A DNA stretch of 64,000 nucleotides from Ichthyophis bannanicus (taxonomy: Eukaryota > Chordata > Amphibia > Gymnophiona > Ichthyophiidae), in the NCBI GenBank assembly GCA_033557465.1, contig CM066048.1, positions 16,344,305-16,408,304 on the forward strand. Reading direction: 5' to 3'. A program made the position numbers and the translations under genes. A model generated the notes under the pieces. That model did no database searches and had not been told where the DNA came from. It worked only from the letters and a program-made list of their open reading frames with translations. The first letter of the stretch is position 1; every line of letters starts with the position of its first letter. Below are positions 33,695 to 42,439 of this stretch, one piece after another.

Positions 33695-33875
33695 CTCTCT
33701 AGAGTTGGGGTTCTCAATACAGTTCTCGGGAGACACCTAACCAGTCAGATTTGCAGATGAATATACATGAGAGATCTACCTGCATTGCAGGCAGAGAATG
33801 CATATTCATTCTGGTTATCCTGAAACACTAACTGGCTAGGTGTGTCCCGAGGACTGGGTTGAGAGAAGGGGGTGG
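33695..33875. mobile_element. Old palindromic MITE
   Basis: The left side (GGTTCTCAATACAGTTCTCG, GGAGACACCTAACCAGTCAG) pairs with the right side (CTGGCTAGGTGTGTCCCGAG, GACTGGGTTGAG). ATGAATATACATGAGAG and GAATGCATATTCATTC lie in the middle. The sequence is one imperfect inverted repeat of about 175 bp. I have seen similar palindromes often in vertebrate DNA, but the superfamily is not certain. Confidence 0.65.
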
Positions 33876-34609
33876 GGGAGAGCAAACCAAATAGAGATTT
33901 GCACACAATGAGGGTGATGCAGAAATCCTTAGCATAGCATTTTCCTGGTGCTTTTCCCGTGCTAGGCTTGCTGTCTGGTGTAGAAAGCAAGCTAGCGCCA
34001 GAAAAACTACCGCGTTAAATTGCAGTGCAGTGGGCATGCAAATTGCATGCAAAGTACTACATATTTAATTGCATCCAATATTTAAAAAATGCTCAGAAAC
34101 TCTGGGGCGGGATCGAGGGTCACGCCACTTGTGGAGTCTGGTCATCTGAGGTGAATGGTCAAACTTCACCTTGGATTACTTTTGTTGTTTTTTTTTTGTC
34201 AAGCCAGTCTATACACACATGTGCCAGACTTAATACAGGTCCCTGTGCACTAGTGTCTGGTTTGCTTCCTCTGTTAAACGATGACTTTGTGCACAACTGA
34301 TTTGCACGCTATTTGCTTATAGCATTGTTGCTCAAAATGTTAGTATTAAACTCACATTAGGAAAACCTGCACTGGAGCCTTTTGCGCTGGACTCTGGTGC
34401 AGGGTTTCTGAATCAGCCTCATTGACCATCCCTACATCTATTTGCATATGCACTCTCATATACACACACTTCTCCCCTCTTGGCCCATAGACACAATCTA
34501 TGTTGGAATGCATTCCTAAAGTCATGCTTTTCCTACCTATTACAGAATCTGTAAAAATATGCCACAGTCCAGCAGTATACTAAGATATATATTTATCATG
34601 TTACTGTTT
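33876..34609. other. Non-coding stretch, nothing recognised
   Basis: No gene or repeat is supported. Confidence 0.4.
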
Positions 34610-34730
34610 TGTAGATACTGCAGTTTGCAGACCCACATAAGAGACAATCCTCACTCCTTGGAGTTTACAATCTAGTTGAGATGGACAGACAAAAAGTTAG
34701 GGTTCTGAATTGTAACAATAAGGTAGGTGC
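34610..34730 (-). mobile_element. Old L2 3' tail fragment
   Basis: It reads TTGGAGTTTACAATCTAGTT and GAGATGGACAGACAAA, the reverse complement of an L2 tail, more diverged than the other L2 copies in the window. Confidence 0.55.
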
Positions 34731-35276
34731 TAATTAAAAAGAACTAGACCAGTTGAATTATAGATGGGGCAACTTCAACAAGTGTGAAATATTTTTAATA
34801 GGTGAGAGAAGTCCACAAGTGCTGGTGTTTCTTTGCTGACAGCTGTTTTCTGTGGTCACCTGTTCTGCTCCTTCCCCCTGATCCACTTGGAAACTAACTG
34901 TAGAGTTTTTGCTGTATCCTTTCAACGAGAAAGTTGCAAACCCTTAACCCTTTGAAGGCCTTCTTTAAATTTTTAATCCACATTCTGCAGCCGGGTTAAT
35001 TTTTGCATATTTCAGGAAAATTGTACCCGTCTTATTCAATATGTTCTAATAGTGATTTTCCTTCTGCTATGGTCATGTATTATATACCATTTGATAGGAA
35101 TATTTAGTCAGAATTTTGGATCCCTAGAGTTTTGGGCTCGGCCTGGAAAGGGTTAAAAGTCACAAGCATCTTCTAGCATGAACAAGATATGCAGATCAAT
35201 CTGCAGTTACATCTGATAAATAGTCATAGTGGTTATCCATATCCAGACCAGTTTGCTCCCCTCAAGAGCTGGGGGT
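34731..35276. other. Non-coding stretch, nothing recognised
   Basis: No gene or repeat is supported up to the target duplication of the half-L1. Confidence 0.4.
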
Positions 35277-36361
35277 GGATACTGCAGGGTTTTTTTTTTT
35301 CATTTTTAATTTAAGAGATTTTTCATAACATTCCACAGAAAACAACTGGGTCACTTATAGTATAATACAATATATAGAAAACAGACAACCCCCCCCCCAT
35401 ACATCTAGGTATAAGCCCACATATAAAAATCAGACCCCAATACATAATAACCCCAATATGGTTCCAAACAAGCAATAAAGAAAAGTAACAGAAATAAGGG
35501 AGGTTTTAATCCCCCCCCCCCCCCATACACACATCTTTGGAGTAAAGATAACACACATGGCAGCCAGTACAGGGATCATACCCCCCCCCTCCTCCCTCGC
35601 CTGAAGAAATTGAAGCAGTTGTACAGGCTCAAAAACCAGAAAATGCTTATTCTGAAACAATAATGAACATTTACATGGATACCTCAACTTAAATAGAGCA
35701 CCCAGAGCAGTAGCTCTCTGGCGTAAAGCCAGGAACTCCTTCCGCCTTTTCTGGGTTTCCCTTGACAAATCAGGAAATATGAAAATTTTCGAACCCATAA
35801 ACTGAGAAAACGACATCCTACGAAAATATAACCTAAGGATAGACTTTCGCTGGTTTCTTTAAGCCGCAAACCACCCGGATCTCCGAGACCCCTGGCGAGC
35901 TGATTTCCACCGGTCCCCTCCAGGGCCAGCTCCAGGGGAAGACTCCATCTCCACAACTCCCCCAGGCCTCACACCAGGGCTCAGGACCGACCGAGAGAAA
36001 GGGCCCCCAAACTCAGGCACACCCTCCTGACCTGGAGGATCTCCTGTGCCCAACTCTTCCTCTCTACTTCCACCGGGTTGCGGCGGCAACAGCTGGACGG
36101 GACTAAGATCCACCCCATTACTGCTCAGATCCCCCATTAAACCCGAGGGATCTGCTGAAGCCATGTCAGCTGTACGAGGTACGCAAAAGGGAACTATAGA
36201 AGCTTGTGCCGATCCTCCGGTAGGCGTAGAGGAATCAGGGGGCTTCGATGTTCTTTGCTTCCTCTTTTTCCCCATCGGGTCAGCATCAGTGTCTCAGCCT
36301 CTCCGCACGCCTTCCAATGGCATCTTACTCCTCCGCCATCTTGGAACCCGGATACTGCAGG
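35277..36361 (-). mobile_element. HAL1-like half-length L1/Tx1 element with 12-bp target duplication
   Basis: GGATACTGCAGG occurs at 35277-35288 and again at 36350-36361. Between them on the minus strand the element begins GGTTCCAAGATGGCGGAGG, has the start of an ORF1, jumps to the end of ORF1, then a short 3' region and a poly-A (the poly-T at 35289-35300). It has no ORF2 at all and lacks the coiled-coil and RRM part of ORF1. It was therefore copied as a short RNA by another element's machinery. Confidence 0.78.
35540..36275 (-). pseudogene. L1/Tx1 ORF1 with internal deletion
   Basis: Translation starts at 36275 with a basic MGKKRKQRTSKPPDSSTP end, then runs through a Gly/Pro/Ser-rich low-complexity N-terminus to a stop near 35859. 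In another frame the C-terminal domain reads KIFIFPDLSRETQKRRKEFL and LFKLRYPCKCSLLF, then VFEPVQLLQFLQ (about 35800-35600), which matches L1 ORF1 C-terminal domains. The coiled coil and the ENR..RRNN RRM signature seen in the two full-length copies are absent. The protein could not trimerise and is presumed non-functional. Confidence 0.7.
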
Positions 36362-36527
36362 TTTAAAGTGACTTTTCCTACTTGGCTTCCATTTTCCAAA
36401 GAAAGACAAGGCAAAGAAGGGCCAGAAAGATATCTGGATTTGACAAATGAAAGATCAGATTTTCATACAGGCTGTGTCTGCCTTCAGCCCTTACCCTGGC
36501 AGTTGTTTACTATTCACCACTGGAAGG

Positions 36528-36853
36528 ATAACGGAGTTACTTATCTGTAACAGGAGTTCTCCGTGGACAGCAGGATAAGTCAGCCACACTTGGTGATGTC
36601 ATCCGATGGCGCCGAGACGGAAGTACTCGCCATAGCTCAGAAGGGCTTTGCCCTTCTGAGCATGGGCCAACTGGCCCCACCCCCTGCCTGCCCCTAGCTA
36701 GCCAGTACATCACTAGCTGAGCCTTTTGCTGCTAGGAGGTGGGCATCAGGACGGAGGCCGACCCCTTCCCAGGGGAGGTGGGCAGGTTTGTGTGGCTGAC
36801 TTATCCTGCTGTCTATGGAGAACTCCTGTTACAGGTAAGTAACTCTATTTTCT
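36528..36853. repeat. DIRS-like terminal inverted repeat pair
   Basis: The left arm (36536-36592: TAACAGGAGTTCTCCGTGGA, CAGCAGGATAAGTCAGCCAC) is repeated inverted at 36787-36845 (GTGGCTGACTTATCCTGCTG, AGAACTCCTGTTACAG). The middle holds a region reading GATGTCATCCGATGGCGCCG. I associate such ends with caecilian DIRS-like elements; that attribution is recollection. Confidence 0.6.
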
Positions 36854-37094
36854 CCTAGGACAAGCAGGATGAGTCAGCCACACTTGGTGCCTCCCAAGCT
36901 GCCCTGCGCTGTGGTGGATGGGGGTAGGCCGAGCTTCTTCAGGGTTAGCATGAGCCCTTGTCGTGATGCCAGTCGCAGAGGGTATACAGGGGTGTAGGTA
37001 CGTGGACCGCAATGAGAAAGCAACGGCAGTAATATTGAGTGTGGCACTGGTGGAGCATTAGTACGTTACTAATGAGAGAGACGCGCTTTTTTTT
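36854..37094. other. DIRS-like end and flank
   Basis: 36855-36882 (TCTCCTAGGACAAGCAGGAT, GAGTCAGC) is a further copy of the terminal repeat in the same orientation as the left arm. Its inverted partner is at 47495-47612. The rest is not recognised. Confidence 0.5.
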
Positions 37095-37270
37095 TTGTGT
37101 AATCCTCTTTGGAACTTGTTACCGGAGGATATTGAGGACCGAAACGTTAGCGTAGCAGAACAACAGGGACCGTGAATCGCTGCTTGGCCCAATACAAGCA
37201 TTGGGGACCTGTGTCTTAGTGGAGACCTGACCTAGATTGGTCACTGTTGTGAACAGAATACTGTGCGTAC
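37095..37270 (+). mobile_element. Degraded CR1 3' fragment, plus strand
   Basis: It reads GGAACTTGTTACCGGAGGAT, then the CR1 tail features CAATACAAGCATTG and CTAGATTGGTCACTGTT. It is older than the other tails. Confidence 0.6.
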
Positions 37271-38056
37271 CAGTGTTACAGGCTTGGCAATCCAGTCATA
37301 CCCTGCATTCAGGGTGTGATCCGATTCCCTGCATGCTTGTGCATCGCTGGTGGCATCTGTGACTGCTCGATCAAGGTGGTATTTCTCTGCACCTGAAGGC
37401 TGAGGCAGCGGTGTTGACAGAACTCAGGTGGCGGTCTCACCGGTCACCGGCGGGGTATGTCTCTAAGCCATCTCTAAACCATAGTAACCAGGCCCCGGGC
37501 AATCATTGATTGGTCCGAAGCAAGTTTGGTCAAAGTTCTCCGAAATGCTTCGGACACCCACTGGTAGGCTCCACTCTGGCCTCGGCGCAGAGACTCCTCC
37601 CCGGATGGCGCTGAGCAATTTTTGCACATGCCGTCATGCTCCCGGAAGTGAGACACCATTTACCTCGGTGAGGTCAGTACGGCGCCATCGGCAGTTGTCA
37701 ACTCTGACCCCTCGGCGCAATTGGATGAACACCAACTCAGACTGAGGTCCACCTCGCCCCCACAGCGCCATTGGCTGATGCCAACTTCACCCCTCGGCGC
37801 CATTGGCCGAAACCAAACTCCGCTCACCTGAGCAGTGCTGCCGGTGATCCAGTACACTCCGTCCCCCAAGTGTCGGCCCCAAGAGTGGCTTAGCCTTTCC
37901 GCGTTGCCCTTCTCGGGCACTTGCAAGGAATAGCGGCAGGCTCCTGTTCAACACCACTGGCGCATCACGGACCCGCTGTCTAGGCTGCATCCGGCCTGCC
38001 CAGTTGGGCTCTAAGCAACTTCTTCAGTCTGCCTGAACAGCTAATTTAATCCAAGC
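37271..38056. repeat. Unidentified region with degenerate tandem repeat
   Basis: At about 37678-37835 a 35-45 bp motif recurs some four times around GCGCCATTGG (CCTCGGCGCCATTGG or close variants), giving an internal degenerate tandem array. It has no coding features. By position it is part of the DIRS-like region bracketed by 36.5 and 47.6 kb. Confidence 0.45.
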
Positions 38057-38149
38057 ATACATAAGAACATAAGATATGCCATACTGGGTCAGACCAAGGT
38101 CCATCAAGCCCAGTATCCTGTTTCCAACAGTGGCCAATCTAGGTCATAC

Positions 38150-38153
38150 GTAC
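38150..38153. repeat. 4-bp target duplication GTAC, left
   Basis: GTAC flanks the LTR-like element here and at 39574-39577. The CR1 target without the insertion reads CATACGTACCTAGCAG, as in other CR1 tails. Confidence 0.85.
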
Positions 38154-39573
38154 TGTGGTACTGCAGACCCTCTGCAGACAGAAGAAAATGCTTTTAACTT
38201 AGAAAAAAGAGGCAGACACCGGCTGCAGCATCGCGAGGAGCCATATAGGGGGAGCAAGAGGGACCTCTGGAGGACTGAGGAGCCACACCCCAGAGCCAAT
38301 GATGCAATACCGGCCTGCACCCAATCCAGAAAGGGAAAAATTCCTTTTAAAAGCCCAGACACAGGAGACACAAGAGACACAGGAAGGAAGCTAACACTGG
38401 AAGGAGAAAGGAGAGCTTTCCTGGAAGGAGAGAAGGACCAGGGAATAGGAGTCCTGACAGAAGGAACCGGCCCAGCAGACTCAACAGAACCAGGTGAAGG
38501 AATCCGCTTCAAATATCCCAGAAAGGGAGAGGGTACGCTTTCCAAGTAGGAAAGATACAGAGAAGAAGCTAACCCTGGGAGGAGAAGGACTGTGCCAGAG
38601 AGTCCTGGACCTGAGTCTGGCAGAGACCGGCAACCTTTGAAAGACACAACGAGGAGTAACCAAGAAGGAGGTGAAAGAGTTACTTTGAAAGGTAACATTC
38701 CTGGCCCAGAGAGAAAGAAGCTGTGGTGCGAGTGTGGCTTAACCCCAGCAGAAGGCCGGCCGGAGAACTGGAGGCCTACCTTGGTGTCAGAGAAGCCAAA
38801 CCACAGCAGGAACAAGCATCAACCCTCACGTGGCCGTGATAAACCCAAAAGGAAAGGTAATCACTATTTTACTGATTGTGATTTTATGAATGCTGTGAAG
38901 CAGGAGGAGCAGGGCCTAGAGGAATGCTATCCTTCTAGAACTATTTGTGCTACAAAATACAAACCTGTGCCAAACAAGAAACTCTCTAGTATAAGAGCAG
39001 TAGGCAAGAGAAACTGTCCTCACTCTAGAGGTGTACAAAACCAAGGCTTACCTTTGGATGCAGCGCATTGGGACATCGTACAAACATTGTATAAAAAGCC
39101 TGAATGCGAGCCACTAGATATTCCTGACTGTGAACCAATGCAGGTGGAATTCCCGGATGACCTTTCGGACCCCGAGATGGATTGTAGCTATTGCCTGGCA
39201 GAAAGCTTTGAGCCCTTAGCCGAGGAGTAGAGCTGTGGTCTGGGGGAAGATTTGAATCTGTGTTTCTTATAGTACTGCTGTGAAGTTAACAGGTCTAACT
39301 CAGTTCATGTTTCTTTTTCTTTCAACCTGAAGCAAGGACATTTTTGTGTTGATGTAAATTCTGAGCTATTGAACCTATTTGAACCACGGGAAATAAAAGC
39401 CTTTATTCTCCCTACACTCGGACTGTTATATTCTTTGGAGCTTTGGTTACCCAGAAGGCTACCATGACTGTAAAAACCTGGGCCCTGTCTTTGAGCTAAA
39501 CTCCACCATAAAATATTTTTGTGTCCACCCTCCCTGCTGTGAAATCCCAGTGCCACCAGGGGGGCGTGTGACA
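38154..39573 (+). mobile_element. Solo-LTR-like element with its own ORF (copy A)
   Basis: 1420 bp, starting TGTGGTACTGCAGACC and ending GTGTGACA, with a GTAC duplication on both sides inside the CR1 tail. AATAAA lies at 39392, 176 bp before the 3' end. It lacks direct repeats at its two ends, so it looks like a single LTR and not a short LTR-internal-LTR element. Most of what would be U3 is a damaged ORF. Copy B is at 54520-55996. TGT...ACA ends, a 4-bp duplication and a polyadenylation signal are LTR hallmarks. No internal region with gag or pol can be linked to it. Confidence 0.75.
38310..39230 (+). pseudogene. LTR-embedded ORF of unknown family, damaged copy A
   Basis: The reading frame corresponds end to end with the intact copy B ORF. 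The start codon position reads ATA in place of ATG (38310), and an in-frame TAG lies at 38547. Otherwise the frame stays open to the TAG at 39228-39230, about 305 codons. Shared blocks with copy B are a PAC(T/F)QSRK start, CGLTP near the middle, DKPKRKGNHYFT, a (E)CYPS segment, HWDIVQTLYKKP, and a C-terminus EPMQVEF followed by EMDCSYC. The N-terminal half is charged and low in complexity; the C-terminus is acidic. I recognise no domain. Conservation of the reading frame between copies suggests the ORF mattered for the element. Confidence 0.65.
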
Positions 39574-39651
39574 GTACCTAGCAGTTTCCCCAAAAGACAC
39601 AGGTTCCACAATGCTTGTAATGGGTCAAGCATTGATATCCTGGGTCCCTTC

Positions 39652-40005
39652 TTAATAATGGTTTATGGACGTTTCCTCCAGGAACTTGTCCAAACCTTTT
39701 TTAAACCCAGCTACACTAACAGCCTTTACTACATCCTCCGGTAACAAATTCCAGAGTTTGATTACACGTTGAGTTAAAAAATATTTTCTTTTATTAGTCT
39801 TAAATAGTTTACCCTGTAGCTTCATTGCATGTCCCCTAGTCTTTCTATATTCTGATAACGTAAACAATCGATCTACGTTTACCCATTCCACTCCGTTCAT
39901 TAATTTATAGACTTCTATCATATCTCCCCTCAGCCGTCTCTTTTCCAGGTTAAAGAGCCCTAACCTTTTTAGCCTTTCTTCATAGGAGTATCCTTCAATC
40001 CCCTT
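39652..40005 (-). pseudogene. CR1 ORF2 C-terminal domain
   Basis: After removal of the hAT-like insertion this continues the RT of 42440-44198. It reads SYEERLKRLGLFNLEKRRLR, GDMIEVYKLMNGVEWVNVDR, LFKTNKRKYFLTQRVIKLWN and LPEDVVKAVSVAGFKKGLDK, then ends in SINHY and a stop. No break is visible within it. The same domain is found at 30623-30979 and 60580-60930, so it is a family-specific C-terminal extension of the CR1 RT. Confidence 0.8.
39998..40005. repeat. 8-bp target duplication ATCCCCTT, left
   Basis: It is repeated at 42440-42447 on the other side of the hAT-like element. Confidence 0.85.
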
Positions 40006-40208
40006 TAGGGTTGCCAACTGGCCGGTTTTCAGCCGGCCTGGCCGGTTTTTCCATGGCCAGGCCGGCTGCCGGCGCAGAGGTAAAACCGGCCATTGAAAAG
40101 CCGTTTTTTTCCTCTGGCCGCAAGATCGGGAGCGGCCAGAGCAAAAAACCGGCTTTTCTCCCAACCCGTCCAAAAAAAAAAACCTTCCCCGGGGCGGCCC
40201 ACACACCG

Positions 40209-40493
40209 GAGGGCTTCAGAGGGAGCCGGGGAAGCCCGCGCGAGGCCCCGGCTCCCTCTGTACAGCCGCCAGCGTGCGCCAGCGTGAAGAGCCTTTTCCT
40301 TCACGCTGGCGGCTGTTTCTGTGAAGCCGCGATTGGTGGGAAAGGTTAAAGGTAATACCCTTTAACCTTTCCTAGCATTCGCGGCTTCACAGAAACAGCC
40401 GCCAGCGTGAAGGAAAAGGCTCTTCACGCTGGCGGCTGTACAGAGGGAGCCGGGGCCTCGCGCGGGCTTCCCCGGCTCCCTCTAAAGCCTCAG
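40209..40493. repeat. Giant near-perfect palindrome
   Basis: The arms 40209-40350 and 40356-40493 are reverse complements apart from a 10-bp duplication in the left arm and a few changes near the loop. The GC-rich arms include GGGAGCCGGGGAAGCCCGCG and CACGCTGGCGGCTGT. The loop is only a few bases, so a cruciform or hairpin would be very stable. Confidence 0.9.
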
Positions 40494-40504
40494 ACAGCTA
40501 CGGT

Positions 40505-41600
40505 GTTGGTAGGGGGGGGGGTGGGAGGCCAAGGACTGCATGGGCTATGATGGGGGGGGGGGACCTGGACTGTAAAAGGGCTATGGGGGGGTAGGGGACA
40601 TGGACTGGAAATGGGTTGTGATGGGGAGGGGGACCTGGACTAGAAAAGGGCTATGGGGGGGGAACTTGGACTGGAAATAGGCTGTGATTAGGGGACTTGG
40701 ACTGGAAATGGGTTGTGAAGGGGGGGAGGACCTGGACTGAAAAAGGGCTATGGGGGGGACATGGACTGGAAATGGGTTGTGATGGGGAGGGGGACCTGGA
40801 CTGGAAAAGGGCTATAGGGGGGGGGGGGGAACGTGGACTGGAACTGGGCTATGGTGGAGGGAGGGGGAACTTGGACTGGAAATAGGCTGTGATTAGGGGG
40901 ACTTGGACTGGAAATGGGTTGTGAAGGGGGTGGGGGCCTGGACTGGAAAAGGGCTATGGGGGGGGCATTGGACTGGAAAGAAATGGGCTGTGATGGGGAG
41001 GGGGACCTGGACTGGAAAAGGGCTATGGGGGGGACATGGACTGGAAATGGGTTGTGAAGGGAGGGGGACCTGGACTGTAAAAGGGCTATGTGGGGGGGGG
41101 GGACATGGACTGGAAATGGGCTATGGGGGGGGGGACCATGGACTGGAAATGGGTTGTGATGGGGAGGGGGACCTGGACTGGAAAAGGGCTAGGGGGGGGG
41201 AACTTGGACTGGAAATGGGCTATGGTGGAGGGAGGGGGAACTTGGACTGGAAATAGGCTGTGATTAGGGGGGCTAGGACTGCAAATGGACTGTGATGGTG
41301 GGGGGGGGGGGCTAGGACTGCAAATGGGATGTGAGGGTGGGGGGCCCAGGACTGGAAATGGGTTGTGATGGGGGACTTGGACTGGAAATGGGCTGTGATT
41401 GGGGGGGGGGGCTAGGACTGGAAATGGTCTGTGATGTGAGGGCTAGCACTGGAAATGGGCTGATGAAGAGCTGGAATAGGACTGGAAATGGGCTGATGTG
41501 GGGCATGGCATGGGAGAATGGGACTAGAAGGGAGTGGATGCTGGGTGGGTCTAGAACTATAAGGGAACTGATTTTGGGGGAGGACTAGAATAGATGGGGA
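40505..41600. repeat. G-rich minisatellite
   Basis: Units of about 30-45 bp built on GGACTTGGACTGGAAATGGG followed by CT(A/G)TG and a run of 5-12 G repeat some 25-30 times. The G-runs make it a strong G-quadruplex candidate. Open frames in it are repeat artefacts. Confidence 0.9.
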
Positions 41601-42420
41601 ATGAGAATGGAGAGGGGAAAAAAATCTCTTTGTAAATTATGTAAATATGTTAAGACCAAGCTTTAGACCCTATCCTGTGTGCTGTGTTTTACCTCTGAAC
41701 TAATGTATATATACCCCAACCTTTCTGTCTTGATTTTGACAAATCCCAAAAATGTAATCAAACCGCTTCTGATCACTGGAAGTAGCGGTATATAAGTGTT
41801 TTCTAAATAAATAAATTAAAAAAATATATATTTTGTGTGGAAGAAAAGTCTATGATGGGCTGGGTATTGGGAGAGTAAGAGGGGCTTGAGAATGGAAGGG
41901 TGAAATTTAAATGGATGATAAAGGAATAAGGAAAGAATTGGGGGAAAGAGCAAAAGGGAAACAATCAGTAGTTTAAAGCAGAAATAGAGAGAGAATGGAA
42001 AACATCTAAAAGAGAAGAAAGGACAAATGGATAGCTCGCAGAAGACACGAAGAAACCAGAAGAAAGTGACTGGAGCAATTGCAACTGAAAAATAAAACGC
42101 CCAAACAGAAGGTAGAAAAATACTTTTTATTTTGAATTTATTAACTGGAATATGTCTGGTCTGGGAAGTGTGTATTGCTAACATCTTTGCGTTTTTGTTT
42201 AGTGCAAGATGAAATGACTTTATAGTTTTATTTCTCCAGTGTTGTACATTTCATGTTTGGATTTTGGGGTTCCCAGTTTAATTATTATCTGACCAAGGAA
42301 GTTAGCCTACACGTATCCTCGGTAATTTTTGTGGGTGGGGCTGGGGGCGGGGCAGGGGTGGGACTAGTGGCGGAGAATGGGTGGAGCATGGCGAGCCACA
42401 GGTGTCAGGTTTTTCTCGGT
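41601..42420. other. Right interior of the hAT-like element
   Basis: Unique sequence with a stretch at 41700-41822 ending CAAACCGCTTCTGATCACTG, GCGGTATATAAGTG and AAATAAATAAAT, which resembles the tail shared by the SINEs and one L2 family. No gene is seen. Confidence 0.55.
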
Positions 42421-42439
42421 GAAAAAGTTGGTAACCCTA

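Larger units (their letters stand above)
40006..42439. mobile_element. Non-autonomous hAT-like DNA element (2.4 kb)
   Basis: The ends are TAGGGTTGCCAAC and GTTGGTAACCCTA, 13-bp inverted repeats with one mismatch, and the element is flanked by an exact 8-bp duplication inside CR1 ORF2. An 8-bp duplication with such ends fits hAT, although other 8-bp superfamilies are possible. It encodes no transposase. The interior is built of a near-perfect palindrome and a G-rich minisatellite. Confidence 0.8.

Noticed and set aside
38144..38815. 223-codon frame on the minus strand
   Set aside because: It is antisense to the LTR-embedded ORF and not conserved in the second copy.
38154..39573. Short TRIM-type element with two LTRs
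   Set aside because: The two ends share no direct repeat, so the unit behaves as a single LTR.
40011..40349. Open frames of 60-110 codons on both strands
   Set aside because: They lie in the GC-rich palindrome of a hAT-like element, where stop codons are rare by composition.
40505..41600. CRISPR-like or coding repeat array
   Set aside because: Unit lengths vary, there are no unique spacers, and the open frames are products of the repeat; it is a G-rich minisatellite.
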